In this document: in pieces, positions 27,482 through 38,406 of the stretch
Layout: each line of letters starts with the position of its first letter
Numbering within the stretch: position 1 is the first letter of the stretch
Source of the DNA: an uncultured Clostridia bacterium
Lineage (GTDB): Bacteria > Bacillota > Clostridia > TANB77 > CAG-508
Assembly (NCBI GenBank): GCA_947573445.1
Contig: CANPFR010000001.1
Span: forward strand, 1 to 64,000
Direction: 5' to 3'
DNA: 64,000 nucleotides
Notes under the pieces: model-generated
Told to the model about the DNA's origin: nothing
The model's input: only the letters and a program-made list of their open reading frames with translations
Database searches by the model: none
Program-made: the position numbers and the translations under genes

Positions 27482-29923
27482 TTAAGGTGTGTTTTGTGGT
27501 CCATTTTGAGGGCCATTTTGTGTTCGGTTTTCATATCGATTTTCTTCATAATTATAAATATAAGTTGTTGTATTATTTTCTGTTGTATTGTAATTATTGG
27601 TTACTTTTCTACCAAACGAATCCACATCCATACCACCAGATTTAACAACATTAAATTGAGCAGCTACCTGAGACTTAATGAACAAATCACTAAATTCTTT
27701 TACAATATTCATTGCCTTCTCTTTTTCATCATCCGCTAAATCTCCAGAATAGTAGGTATCAATTAAATCAGAAATGTCAAATTCTTCTCCTGTCTTTGTT
27801 TGAGCTATCATAGCTGACATAATTCTGCTAGCACTATCTCCTACTATATCTTCTAGTTTTTCAACTGCTTTAACTTGATCATCATGGATTTTCTTAAACA
27901 TTCCAGCAAAATCCATTGAATGACATTCATTAACAAATTCCTGAACCATTTTCTTCATATCTTCTGGACTGATATTGTTATTATGAGCATATTGTTTTAC
28001 TAAATCAGTTGTATCTTTTGTTGCTGTTTTATTGGTACCTTCTAACGCTCCATGCATCATACCATACCCCAATTGACCAAATGATACCGCATCAGTTGCA
28101 TTATCTGTTACACCATATACAAATGACCCTAATGCAAGTGCTGAAGCAATTTCTGCACTGTCTTTTACATACGCACCAATAGCTTTTCCAGCTGAACTTT
28201 GTGTGAATTGATGTGCCAAAGTTTTGGCTCCATTAATTGTTTTTCTAAATCCTGTACTCCCTATAATAGTACTATTTTTTGCTTCTTTTATCTTACCATT
28301 TTGAATATCAATCGTTTCTTGTGCCATTCTAGCCTGCTTAGTTGGTTGTCCATTCCTATCCTTCTTAGATGCCATATTTTTCATGCGATCATAAGCACCT
28401 GCACCATGTGTTTCATCATATGCTGCTCTGGCACTATTTTCAATCATTTCATCATACGCACCTTCACGACCTTGTTGTTTATCATAAATTTTTCTTGCTT
28501 TTTTCGTTCTTCTAGAATTTTTTCTCGCATTGATTTCTCTTGCTGTCTTTTTCTTTTCTAACAATTCTGAATACTTATCAGTCTTCTTAAATTCTTTAAA
28601 TGTTGATGCAGTTGTATTTACTTCTCCTGCATTAAAGGCTTTTTTAACATCTCTTTTAGCACCTATATCTCTTAAACCACCAGTTACAGCTTTCATACCT
28701 CCAGCTGCTCTAAAATTAGCAAATGCACCTACACCTTTCATACCAACTTGTGCAAATTTTCCTGTTGCTGCCGCAAAAGCTTTAGCAGGTTGTGTAACAG
28801 ATGGCATAGAATTGGCTTCAAAATGAAATATTTTTCTTAGTATTCCTTCTGCTTCTTTCATAAATTTTAAAATTACGTAAGCTAAAATATAAGCACTAAT
28901 ATTACCATAAGTTGCATCTTCTATAATTTGTGCTATTGCTCCAAAAAACGCTAGATATAATATACAGTGAAATGGCTGAATTAAAATATTATAAACAAAT
29001 TCTTTTAGCCAAGCATTCAATGCTTGTGCTTTTCCATCTCCAATTTTATCAATAGAATAAGTAATTGTAATAAGTGGTGCAATAATAATTAAGAACCCTA
29101 CTGTTATCATACGTTTTAAATAGAATAAGAAGAATCCAAATGCAGAACCTTGCATCATCATATACATGAATCCTGCAAATATACCTCCAATTCCATCTGT
29201 CCAAATATCAGTTACTAATTGACTATTTAAATATTCTCCAATGGTAACATCTTCAACCATTTGATTCTTTAATAATCCTCCCAATGAAGAAACAAGGGCA
29301 CTATTAATTGAAATGACAAACATGATAATGTAATGTAACAAAAATAACAATGCTAAACTCGTTACCCAATCAGTCAACATTTGTTTATACTTTGCTTGCT
29401 CTGATGCAATTGTTGATAAAGCCATTCGAATTCCAACATAAATTAAAATCACTAACAATATCGCTGCTGAAATCAATCTCATAATATAGTACCATTGTGC
29501 CACAGCACCTCTAAATGAGTAAATCGCTCCTTCACCTTCTAAATCAAAAAAGTTAATATCTATAAAATCAATTCCACTAAAACCGCCTTTTTCTTTATAT
29601 CCAGAAAAAAATACATGTTCAAATGAAACACTTGTCACTTGAACAGTTCCAAGGCTGACACAAGCATTCATTACGATTTTTATAAAAAATCCAATTAACA
29701 AAAATAAAATTCTTGGAATAAAGGTAAATATTGCAACAATTCCACTCATTAAAGCTTCTACCTTAGCAAATGCACTGGCTTCACTATCAATCATTGTTGC
29801 AACCAATCCTTCATTTGCAAATCCAATATTGGTTCCAAAAATAATATAACAGCAATTGGTTAGCACAATGGCTAAAGTCACCACAAACAATAATCTTTTC
29901 AGCAATTTTTTCTTACTTTTCAT
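27482..29923 (-). CDS. VirB6/TrbL-like channel protein with long soluble tail, 813 aa
   Basis: Signal/anchor (about 8-28), several membrane helices to about residue 375, then a long soluble region. The diagnostic central segment is VGIRMALSTIASEQAKYK followed by a hydrophobic helix; further helices carry KRMITVGFLIIIAPLITITY and DKIGDGKAQALNAW, as in TrbL/VirB6 proteins. The C-terminal 430 residues are Ala/Lys-rich and helical and end in a low-complexity Asn/Thr/Tyr stretch plus NGPQNGPQNTP. Paralogous to the 388- and 1224-residue proteins. Start ATG behind AAAGAAGAGA. It probably forms the inner-membrane channel; the tail may be a cytoplasmic or transferred extension. Confidence 0.75.
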   Translation of the reverse strand: MKSKKKLLKRLLFVVTLAIVLTNCCYIIFGTNIGFANEGLVATMIDSEASAFAKVEALMSGIVAIFTFIPRILFLLIGFFIKIVMNACVSLGTVQVTSVSFEHVFFSGYKEKGGFSGIDFIDINFFDLEGEGAIYSFRGAVAQWYYIMRLISAAILLVILIYVGIRMALSTIASEQAKYKQMLTDWVTSLALLFLLHYIIMFVISINSALVSSLGGLLKNQMVEDVTIGEYLNSQLVTDIWTDGIGGIFAGFMYMMMQGSAFGFFLFYLKRMITVGFLIIIAPLITITYSIDKIGDGKAQALNAWLKEFVYNILIQPFHCILYLAFFGAIAQIIEDATYGNISAYILAYVILKFMKEAEGILRKIFHFEANSMPSVTQPAKAFAAATGKFAQVGMKGVGAFANFRAAGGMKAVTGGLRDIGAKRDVKKAFNAGEVNTTASTFKEFKKTDKYSELLEKKKTAREINARKNSRRTKKARKIYDKQQGREGAYDEMIENSARAAYDETHGAGAYDRMKNMASKKDRNGQPTKQARMAQETIDIQNGKIKEAKNSTIIGSTGFRKTINGAKTLAHQFTQSSAGKAIGAYVKDSAEIASALALGSFVYGVTDNATDAVSFGQLGYGMMHGALEGTNKTATKDTTDLVKQYAHNNNISPEDMKKMVQEFVNECHSMDFAGMFKKIHDDQVKAVEKLEDIVGDSASRIMSAMIAQTKTGEEFDISDLIDTYYSGDLADDEKEKAMNIVKEFSDLFIKSQVAAQFNVVKSGGMDVDSFGRKVTNNYNTTENNTTTYIYNYEENRYENRTQNGPQNGPQNTP

Positions 29924-29948
29924 TCTCTTCTTTTACACCACCATTCAT

Positions 29949-32900
29949 TTATACGTTATTAATTAAGTCAATCACGTTTTGTTCTGGACCAAAAAGTCTT
30001 TTTTCTAAAGCTTTTTTCTTGCTTTCAACAAAATATCGCTCTGAAAGTCTTTGACTTCCATCTTTCGTTTCATCAAATCTTCGACTTCCATCTTTGCTAG
30101 AATCTATTTTTCGTCCTCCATCTTGATAAAATTCTAATGTCTCTAACTGCTCTTTTTTGGTTTCCGTTTTCTTTTTGCCATGCACTTCTACTGCTTCACG
30201 ATTATTTGAGCCTATTTTTGATAAAGCAAATAATAATTCTAGAGTGCCTTCGTCATTTATGTTATCCAGCGTATCTGCACATAAAGCTTGTTCTAAGCTA
30301 TTTTTCGTTCGATTTATATTGCGATTTGTTTGATGTTCAATCAATTTTTCTCTGTCTTTTGAATTATTCAATAAATTAACTTTTTTAATTTTTTTAATAT
30401 CATCCTCAACTGTATCTTTCATATAATCCGATAATTCAATTTCATCTCTACTTTTATCTTGACCAGAAATTTTTCTAATGACATCAGCCGATTTTTTAGA
30501 ATCTTCTGACATTAACTTATCTTTTATAATGTTAAATATCTCTTCTGTTTTTTGTAATAATTCACTTTTTTTCGTAATCCCTGTTTCTTGCATATATTCT
30601 AAAACTGCATCAGTAGCTATTCTCTGCTCCAATGATTCATTAGTCTTTTCTCTATCCGCTTGTAAATTACTGTAAACATCTTCAATATTTTCATTTGTAA
30701 GTAAATTGTCCTCTAATTTTATTTCACCTTTACGAACAATTCCCGTTTCTTCTAATAGACTTAAAACATTTTGTTTAATTTGCTTTTTATCGCTTTCTGA
30801 CATTCCTGCACTATTAATGTCAATGATTCCCCTTTTAGCAAAATATTTTTCAATCTGACTTTGAATTAACATGTTTTTATTCATATTAAGTTTACTCTTA
30901 ATTGCGTTGATTCTCTCTTCTCTAGTTTGTCCTGGTTTCGCATCCATTTGATGTTCAGCTTCAGCTACAAATCGATTTTGAACTTGCATAGCGTCATTAT
31001 CTATACCAATCTCATATAAAGCATCACCTACTTCTATAATGCCATCTTGATTAACATATTCTTCCCATAATAATTGTTCTTTTGACATTCCTTCTGCTTT
31101 GTCTTTTTGATTTTTTTGTTGTTCTTCAAACTTTTTCTTGAATTCATAAGCTGTCATTGTTGTATCTAGTTCATTGAATTGTTTTAGTGCTGTTTTAAAC
31201 TGTTTGGTATATTTGGTATAGCTTAATTCTGCAAGTTGTTCTGATGCAATTGGATCAAGATCTGGAATGGAAATTGCTTTAATTTTATTATGTAATAAAT
31301 TTTTAACAAATTTAAAATGTTTTCCTTTTAGTTCTTGGGTTCTTTCATGCCTAATTTCTTTGATTTGTCTGGCAGCTTCTACTTGCATGGTATATTGTGC
31401 TGCTTTATTAAAAGAAATAAAATTATATCTTTTATTTTTCTTATAGCTAGGTCGATTCTTGATTTGTCTCACCTTAGTGGCTACACCTAATCCTGAATAC
31501 ATTGCTTGCCCTAACAAAGCAATTCCCAATGTTGGTTCGACAACAAAGGCTGGAAAACCTATTGCTGCAGACATAAAACCTAACACATTCGATTTACTAA
31601 TTTTAAATTGTTTTTTTAGTTCTTTTACCTCGTCACTAGATAGATTTAGCATTTTAGCCATTTTAGCATTATCCATAAACCTCATTCCAATGCTATCTTT
31701 CTTTTCTCTCCACCAAGCACCTTTTGCCCCACCTTTTCTTCGTGTTTTCATTCTATGATATTTTCCATCTTTTCCTTTTTCAACATATTGCATTGGATCA
31801 AACAGATTTTCAAGTGAACCTTTAAAGGTTCCTTTTCGAAATGCTTTTTCTAGATTTTCTATTTTATTTAATTCATTCATAAACTCTAGTTCTTCAGTGG
31901 TATCATTTAATTTTTCTTGATAATCTGCTAATTGTTTTTCTATTTCTGTTCTTTCTTTTGCTATTTTCTCAAGCTCTTTTTCCTCTTCTTGCCCCTCTTC
32001 GTCTCCTACCCAACCATATACGCCTCTTCTTTGTTTGGCTTCGGCTTCTTTTTGCCTAACTTCTTGTTCTCTTTGTTTTAATCTCTCAATACTTTCTTCT
32101 AAATCACTTTTAGCCTCTTCTAGTCTTTGTTGGTCTTTTATCTTCTGTTCTTCCTCTTCTTGCAATTCATTTGCCTTTTTGGCCATATAGTTTCCAAATG
32201 TCGTTTCCACAAGTGCTCTCCCTGGTTTTGTTGCAACTCTATAAGTTGCTTTCAAAGCTGTCTTACCAAGCTTTCCACCAAGCATAGCTGTTCCCAATCC
32301 TTGTATTCCACTTTTGATTTCACTAAATCCTGTACTTTCCATAGTTCCTGATAAGCTACCTTTTGCACCAGACATTTTAAATATCGTTCTTAATACTTTT
32401 TCTGCTTCTAACATAACATGTAACATAACAAATGCTAACATCACACCAGGTAATGACTCCAAAGATAATTTTAAAGCAATCGATACAAATGAAACATATA
32501 TGATAACATGGAATATTTGAATAATCACATTGATAATATATTCTAAAAGCCAACTAGAAAATATCTTTGATTTTCCTGTTAAAACTTTATTAACTGCATA
32601 AGAAGTTGCAATAATTGGTGCTATTAAGGTAAGAATCATAATATTAAATACCCTAATAAAATACATAATAGCAAATCTCCAAGCATAGTAAACAAGAACA
32701 CCATAAATCACCATACCTGTAAATCCATCTGTTAGACTTAAACTGTAAGCTCTCGTTCTGGCTGATTCATACAGTGTGGTTTCAAGTTCATCATAGGTTG
32801 TCTCTTCATTTTCAATTCCATATTGGAATTCCTCCAATTGAATACTACTTTTTTCGCTTAATAGAGGTTCTAGCCCCTCTACTACTGAATCATTAAGATT

Positions 32901-33623
32901 AAAAATAAGGATCATAACATAGTGGATGGAAAAGACAATAATCATTCCAACTACCCAGTCTACAAGCATCTGTTTATAAATTGCTTTTTCTGAGGCAATC
33001 GTGGATATTGCCATTTTGATTCCCACAAATATTAACAAAAGTAACATAAAAATAATAGCTACTAATCTTAAAATATAATACCATTTAGCAACACCATTTT
33101 TCACCGCTCTAACAACTTTGTTATTCTTTTTTTGTGTTTTGGTATCTTGTTCTATTTTTTCCACTTTATCTTCTGGATCTGGATTAAGACTGTCAAATAT
33201 ATTAGCATTTAATATAGGAACTCTATTAAATAGTATACTTTCAACATTTACAATGTTTTGTGAATAATTATCCATAGCATCATCATTAACTTTTTCTAAT
33301 GTACCATCAACATCTAAAATAGCCACCAACAACATTTCAGCAATTTCTATCCATCCAATAAAAACTCCCCTAATTCCTAAACCTATAATTCCTAATATGT
33401 AACTTGCAATAGTGGATAAAAGCTGAATAATTTTTGAAAATATTCCATTTTGCACTGTCACTTTTGCATCTTGTGTTCCAGAATAATAAATTCCCTTATC
33501 ATTAACTAGATCACTAAATTTATTGGCATGGGAACATGAAGTCACTACAAAAAAAGACAATAAAATCGTTATCATTGTTGTTACTAACATTTTATATGAA
33601 ATTCTAGCAATCATTGACTTCAT
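29949..33623 (-). CDS. VirB6/TrbL-like protein with about 800-residue coiled-coil tail
   Basis: 1224 residues: signal anchor (about 8-30), membrane part to about residue 430 with VGIKMAISTIASEKAIYK and APIIATSYAVNKVLTGKSK, then a very long soluble, charged, coiled-coil-rich tail (LEESIERLKQREQEVRQKE and others). One predicted hydrophobic segment lies near 680-720. Near the C-terminus are three tandem motifs of the type DGSRRFDETKDGSQRLSER. VirB6 proteins with long soluble extensions are known in Rickettsia and similar systems. Start ATG behind AGGAGGAAAATGC. Its place between the 515- and 813-residue genes, with spacings of 11-25 bp, shows co-transcription. Confidence 0.75.
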   Translation of the reverse strand: MKSMIARISYKMLVTTMITILLSFFVVTSCSHANKFSDLVNDKGIYYSGTQDAKVTVQNGIFSKIIQLLSTIASYILGIIGLGIRGVFIGWIEIAEMLLVAILDVDGTLEKVNDDAMDNYSQNIVNVESILFNRVPILNANIFDSLNPDPEDKVEKIEQDTKTQKKNNKVVRAVKNGVAKWYYILRLVAIIFMLLLLIFVGIKMAISTIASEKAIYKQMLVDWVVGMIIVFSIHYVMILIFNLNDSVVEGLEPLLSEKSSIQLEEFQYGIENEETTYDELETTLYESARTRAYSLSLTDGFTGMVIYGVLVYYAWRFAIMYFIRVFNIMILTLIAPIIATSYAVNKVLTGKSKIFSSWLLEYIINVIIQIFHVIIYVSFVSIALKLSLESLPGVMLAFVMLHVMLEAEKVLRTIFKMSGAKGSLSGTMESTGFSEIKSGIQGLGTAMLGGKLGKTALKATYRVATKPGRALVETTFGNYMAKKANELQEEEEQKIKDQQRLEEAKSDLEESIERLKQREQEVRQKEAEAKQRRGVYGWVGDEEGQEEEKELEKIAKERTEIEKQLADYQEKLNDTTEELEFMNELNKIENLEKAFRKGTFKGSLENLFDPMQYVEKGKDGKYHRMKTRRKGGAKGAWWREKKDSIGMRFMDNAKMAKMLNLSSDEVKELKKQFKISKSNVLGFMSAAIGFPAFVVEPTLGIALLGQAMYSGLGVATKVRQIKNRPSYKKNKRYNFISFNKAAQYTMQVEAARQIKEIRHERTQELKGKHFKFVKNLLHNKIKAISIPDLDPIASEQLAELSYTKYTKQFKTALKQFNELDTTMTAYEFKKKFEEQQKNQKDKAEGMSKEQLLWEEYVNQDGIIEVGDALYEIGIDNDAMQVQNRFVAEAEHQMDAKPGQTREERINAIKSKLNMNKNMLIQSQIEKYFAKRGIIDINSAGMSESDKKQIKQNVLSLLEETGIVRKGEIKLEDNLLTNENIEDVYSNLQADREKTNESLEQRIATDAVLEYMQETGITKKSELLQKTEEIFNIIKDKLMSEDSKKSADVIRKISGQDKSRDEIELSDYMKDTVEDDIKKIKKVNLLNNSKDREKLIEHQTNRNINRTKNSLEQALCADTLDNINDEGTLELLFALSKIGSNNREAVEVHGKKKTETKKEQLETLEFYQDGGRKIDSSKDGSRRFDETKDGSQRLSERYFVESKKKALEKRLFGPEQNVIDLINNV

Positions 33624-33634
33624 GCATTTTCCTC

Positions 33635-35182
33635 CTAATATTTCACTTCTAATTGTTTATTATCATAAGTTAGAATATTGTTTTCATAAGATTTTATAAT
33701 AAAATCGTCCTCTCCTGTTACAATAACTCCTTTTGATTGTGTTCTTAAATCATAATAATAGATTCCTTTTTTAGTAATACTATATACAAAGCAATACTCA
33801 TTTAACCAAATATAAGATTTTATATTTTCACTTAATTCACAATTTGGATATTGTGGATTTTGTGATATAAAATAAGTACATATTATGTTATTATCTTTCG
33901 ACATTTTCATATAGTAATCATAAATCTTTCCTCTGTTTTTATTTTCTTTTTCTTCATATTTTTCCTTATATTGTTTACAATTTTCTGCAAACTGTGCTCT
34001 TTGAGTGGCTCTTTTAACTTCTGCTTTATAGACATTATCAATTTGAAGCATCGCTATAAATTCTGTATATTGGAAATAAGGATTTATTTTAGTTTGGTTT
34101 ACCCCAATATTATTGTAAATAACAATTCCATTGGTATTGTCATAATTCATTTTAATATCAATTCCTTTATTGGGATAAGATAGAAAAACAGTTTCTGAAT
34201 CATAAGTATACTCATCATAATCAGGCCATAAATAAGTTAGTTCATTCATATACTCCAATAATGTATATTCATCCTTTAAAAATTTATCAGTTAACGCAAA
34301 AAACTCATCAAAACCAGTTTCCTTCGTATTTCTATAAATTGAGATTTCATTCTCCCCAAAAAAAACATAAATATCTTTGGATTTATAACCAATAATAGTT
34401 TTATCCTCATTTTGAAAGGTTGGTGTTCCCAACTCTCTTATTATTATATCATGTTTTTCCCCAACAGTAAAGCCATTTACGACTGGTTTTACATAATTTT
34501 TTGTGAAAATAATATTATATATTTTGCCACTGATTTTCCTTGTCTCAATTCCTTCATCAAAATAGATATAATAATTTTGGAAAATCGTTTCTCTCGTCCC
34601 AAAGTTTGTATCTGTAGTCCAATTATTCTGGATACAATTCACCAATTCTTTGGCTTGAATTGCTATTTCTGTCATTTTAATTTCTTTATACTGACTCAAA
34701 CTAATTTGAGAATTTCGATAAATAAAATAATCTTCTACACCATTTATCAAAATCTTTTGAATCTTAGTTCCATCACCTATCACTCGTATTTCAATTTTTT
34801 CTGTTTTGGCATCATCTATCATTCTAAAACTGGTATAATTTAAAAACTTAGCTACTGCATTTATTACACTGTTATAAAATTCTTCATTGCTTTTTTCATT
34901 GTCATATAAATCCATTTTTAAATTTACATTAATATCAGTTGTGAAATTTTCTTCTGTGCTATTTTTGGTTCGTATCAAACGACAGCCATAATATTCCAAC
35001 ACCTCTTCAATCGAATTAAAATTTCCTGTAGCAATTGCCTCTTCTTTTTCTTGATTTTGATTTTGTACATTATTTAAAATAGCCATTAAAATCAATAAAA
35101 TAAAAGTGAGAATCATGACTGCTACAAAAATAAACATTTTCTTTTGAAATTGATTTTGATTGATATACTTTCCCTTTTGCAT
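33635..35182 (-). CDS. Single-pass membrane protein of the secretion locus, 515 aa, unknown family
   Basis: Not recognised. Short basic N-terminus, one transmembrane helix (about 15-37, MFIFVAVMILTFILLILMAIL), then about 475 external residues, beta-rich with many Tyr and Asn. A possible SCP-like repeat of YGCRLIRT, a segment with VGEKHDIIIRELGTPTFQ (resembles beta-propeller or lipoprotein 'small outer' repeats), and a C-terminal part of propeller-like strands (YCFVYSITKKGIYYYDLRTQ). Start ATG after GGAGGCATGA. Lying between VirB6-like genes, it may be an outer scaffold or an adhesion component (inference). Confidence 0.6.
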   Translation of the reverse strand: MQKGKYINQNQFQKKMFIFVAVMILTFILLILMAILNNVQNQNQEKEEAIATGNFNSIEEVLEYYGCRLIRTKNSTEENFTTDINVNLKMDLYDNEKSNEEFYNSVINAVAKFLNYTSFRMIDDAKTEKIEIRVIGDGTKIQKILINGVEDYFIYRNSQISLSQYKEIKMTEIAIQAKELVNCIQNNWTTDTNFGTRETIFQNYYIYFDEGIETRKISGKIYNIIFTKNYVKPVVNGFTVGEKHDIIIRELGTPTFQNEDKTIIGYKSKDIYVFFGENEISIYRNTKETGFDEFFALTDKFLKDEYTLLEYMNELTYLWPDYDEYTYDSETVFLSYPNKGIDIKMNYDNTNGIVIYNNIGVNQTKINPYFQYTEFIAMLQIDNVYKAEVKRATQRAQFAENCKQYKEKYEEKENKNRGKIYDYYMKMSKDNNIICTYFISQNPQYPNCELSENIKSYIWLNEYCFVYSITKKGIYYYDLRTQSKGVIVTGEDDFIIKSYENNILTYDNKQLEVKY

Positions 35183-35193
35183 TCATGCCTCCA

Positions 35194-36360
35194 TTATTTT
35201 TTTCTTTGCTCATCAACAGGTTTCAAACTTGCAACATTTTTTAAGTTAAACAATTGCAATATTACTTTTTCAACTTTTGTTAAACCTAACAAAAATGCTA
35301 AAGCTATCCATAATGACGTTTTCGCAATTTCTCCAGCAGTATACATAAATACAAGATAAATTAATGCTTGAATTGGCTGTATCAATACATTAACAATCAA
35401 TTCATTACTCCAAACTGTAAAAGCTTGTGCTTTTCCATCACCAATTTTATCAATAGGATAAGTAATCGTTATAATTGGTGAGATGAAAATCAAAAATCCT
35501 ACTGTTATTACCCTTTTAAAATACATCAAAAAGAATTTTGTTTGTATGTATATCAAAAACCAAAATACAATTGAATAAGCTGCATACGACCAACCTGAAT
35601 ATTGGATTAAGTTAACTTCCATCATAGCTAACGTTTCTGTTTCGAAACTAAGTTCTCCACTAGCATCGGCTATGCATCTAAGGGTATACATCAAATTTGT
35701 GCACATATTCCCAACATTAATAATCAAAGCAATAATATATTGCATTAAAAATAACAATACAATACTTTCTACCCACGCAATCAGCATTTTTTTATATTTT
35801 GCTTTATCTGCTGCAATTGTTGATAAAGCCATTCGAATCCCAACATAAATCAAAATCAACAAACTAATCGCCATTGCCATTAATCTTAAGATATAATAAT
35901 ATTTGGCAACACTATTTCTAATTGATAATTCAATCCTATCATTTGAAGTAATTTCTTTTTTATAATCACCATTTCCAATTGTATAAGTATATGGTTTACT
36001 AAAGTTAAAATAATCAATATTAAACAAAGGAATCTCATTAAAAACTGTTTTCTGAATAGTAAATGATTCTCGTACACAAATCGACATAATTGCTTCCATT
36101 AAGTAAGGAAAAATATTAAAAAATCTAGCTAATATTCCACCAATTGTTCCAAATATTGCAGTTCCTAATGAACTAAAATCAATTGTTGTTTCCTCATCAA
36201 CAAAAGACGTCTTAGACTCTCCAATAATTCCCTCCAAATCTTTTCCGCCAATTGTATCAGACTGAATATCATCTTCAACTGTTGTTCCATAAGACTTACC
36301 ACAAAATATGAAATTAAATAAAATCACTACCATTACTAGTGTACTTATTATTTTTTTCAT
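35194..36360 (-). CDS. VirB6/TrbL-like channel protein, 388 aa
   Basis: Signal peptide (about 1-25), periplasm-side segment, then about six membrane helices. It carries the same landmarks as its two paralogues: VGIRMALSTIAADKAKYK, KRVITVGFLIFISPIITITY and DKIGDGKAQAF. It lacks a long C-terminal tail, so it is probably the basic form. VirB6/TrbL proteins are the polytopic inner-membrane subunits of type IV secretion channels. Start ATG behind GAGGTTATGA; 34 bp downstream of virB4. Confidence 0.8.
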   Translation of the reverse strand: MKKIISTLVMVVILFNFIFCGKSYGTTVEDDIQSDTIGGKDLEGIIGESKTSFVDEETTIDFSSLGTAIFGTIGGILARFFNIFPYLMEAIMSICVRESFTIQKTVFNEIPLFNIDYFNFSKPYTYTIGNGDYKKEITSNDRIELSIRNSVAKYYYILRLMAMAISLLILIYVGIRMALSTIAADKAKYKKMLIAWVESIVLLFLMQYIIALIINVGNMCTNLMYTLRCIADASGELSFETETLAMMEVNLIQYSGWSYAAYSIVFWFLIYIQTKFFLMYFKRVITVGFLIFISPIITITYPIDKIGDGKAQAFTVWSNELIVNVLIQPIQALIYLVFMYTAGEIAKTSLWIALAFLLGLTKVEKVILQLFNLKNVASLKPVDEQRKK

Positions 36361-36394
36361 TCATAACCTCAAAATCTAGTTTTTTACTTTAATC

Positions 36395-38387
36395 CTATTG
36401 TTGTTGTTGTTTTGCTCTTTCCATTTCAATCTGTTTATTCAAGTTTGTTTCTACAAACTCAAATTCTTTATTCGTTGGCTGAATTGCCAAAATAGCTGAA
36501 TCGCCTCCAACTCTTAATAGTCCTTCTCCTCGTCCGCAAGTAATTAAGAAACCAGCTTCTCCTTCACTCAGCTTAAATACTTCCTTCAAATACTCAATTT
36601 CTGACTTATCTTGGGCCAAAAACAATTTTGTTTCTGATGAAGTAAGAATTGCTTGTGCTTCTGGTTTTTCATAAAAATCTTGGAACTTTTGCGAAATAAC
36701 TGCTAATGAAACATTTCTTTTTCTGGCACGTCTTGCCATAGTATTTAAGAAATCAACTGCTTCTGGAAGTGGTAACATCATCCACGCTTCATCAATTAAT
36801 ACTCTTTTTTTAGCCGCTTTACTCTTGTCTTCACTATTCTTTTTAACATATTTTTCCCAAACCCAAGAAAGCAATATTTGCTGAGCAAGAGGCCTTGCAA
36901 ATCTTTCCTCCAATTGAGAAATATCAAGATTAATAAATGGTACTCCATCTAATAACTCGAAAGTTGATTGCCCATCAAAATAAGCCATTTGTCCATGCAA
37001 TTCCCTAACATATTGTTTCATAACTTTTACCAAATAACTATAGTGGAATCGATAATCTGGATTTTGGTTTTCCTGTGCTTTTCTACAAATTCTTTTGTAC
37101 CAAGAGCCTATGGTAGGCATTTCCTTTTTAACTTTTCCCAAATAATCCTGGGACATATTGATTCCACTACCATTTGAATTTTCATACAAACTTTCTACTG
37201 TATTATTAATACCACGACTAACATATTCCTCCAAAACAGATTCTGAAATAATCTGTTTTGTAAGCTCGTTTACTTCTGTACTTCCTGTACTTCCGTCTTG
37301 CCATAGTAAGAAGCCCTTGCGTTACATCTTCCACTTTATTTTCAACACTTAACATGGTTCTTTCTTTCCCTGTGATTTCATCTTTTATCACTTCTGGCTC
37401 GATATCAAAAACATTGATAATCGTCTTTGAATTTGGACTAATAACGACATTTACGCCCCCCAAAGACTCTGCAACAGAACCATATTCACCTTCAGCATCT
37501 AGTGCCAAACTTTCAATTCCCATTAAAATTGAGGAACGAGCTGAAAGTGTTTTGATTGTAACAGATTTACCAGCACCAGATTTACCAAAAACAATCATAT
37601 TATAATTTGTTAATTTAGAACTGAAATTATTGTACAAAATTGGAAGACCAGTTTGCTTATTAAAACCAAGTGGAATACCGTCTTCATGCCCCACCTCTGA
37701 ATTAAAAAATGGGAAAACAGTCGACATTGCCCTTCTATCAAATGTATGTGATTTATTTAGTTTATTTTCACAAAATGGCATATTAGAACGAAAAGCTTCA
37801 TCTTGCATTGCCCAAGCTGGTTTCACATCAATCAAATTCTTTGACATTTCATTTGACAACAATTCTGTGTATTTGTCTAATTCTTCCATACTGTAAGCGA
37901 ATATTGTAGATATAATCGTACTATCAAACAACTTGTTAAACCCTGCTGCAATAGCATCTCTTAGCTCTTCTGCCTCCATTCTTTTTTGAGCTATAATTCT
38001 TTCTCGGTTGATATCTCCTCTATCTTGAGCAACCACCCTCTCAGACTCTAACTCATTAATCGTTCTATTCAAATCCGTTTGTGAAGTTGATTCACTTACT
38101 GGATTAATAAAAACCGATACATTAATGTCACCAAACGTATACATTCCTCTCAAAAATTCTGGGAATGTACACATTCTTGGCAAAGCTGCAACAATCATAC
38201 TCCTGGCATATCTTGTTCGTGCTGAAGAAATTTCAATATGATTGGTATAACTTGCATCAATCCCACCTGGTGCAATCAAATGTTTCAAGTCCTTTTCCTC
38301 TTTTTTGAAAATACTTTTGACTTCCTTTTCTTTCTTGGTCTCTATTTCAAAGTCATTTGTTGTTTCTTTCTTTTTGCTTCCAAACAT
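36395..38387 (-). CDS. virB4: VirB4-type secretion ATPase (one-base frameshift)
   Basis: Read with one base dropped it has 663 residues, a normal size. N-terminal CagE/TrbE-like domain (about 40-230), then a RecA-like motor: Walker A GKSGAGKSVT (about 280), Walker B RVLIDEAWMMLP (about 520), RARKRNVSLAVISQ and a final glutamine-rich tail. It resembles the clostridial CD1110-type VirB4 of Tn1549-like elements. The frame breaks at GACGGAAG: the extra base is C at 37295 (minus), and both frames overlap there. ATG 38387 behind AAAAGGAGGAAATAAC is preferred over 38426. VirB4 drives assembly and substrate transfer; it is the most certain member of the locus. Confidence 0.9.
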
Positions 38388-38406
38388 GTTATTTCCTCCT
38401 TTTTCT

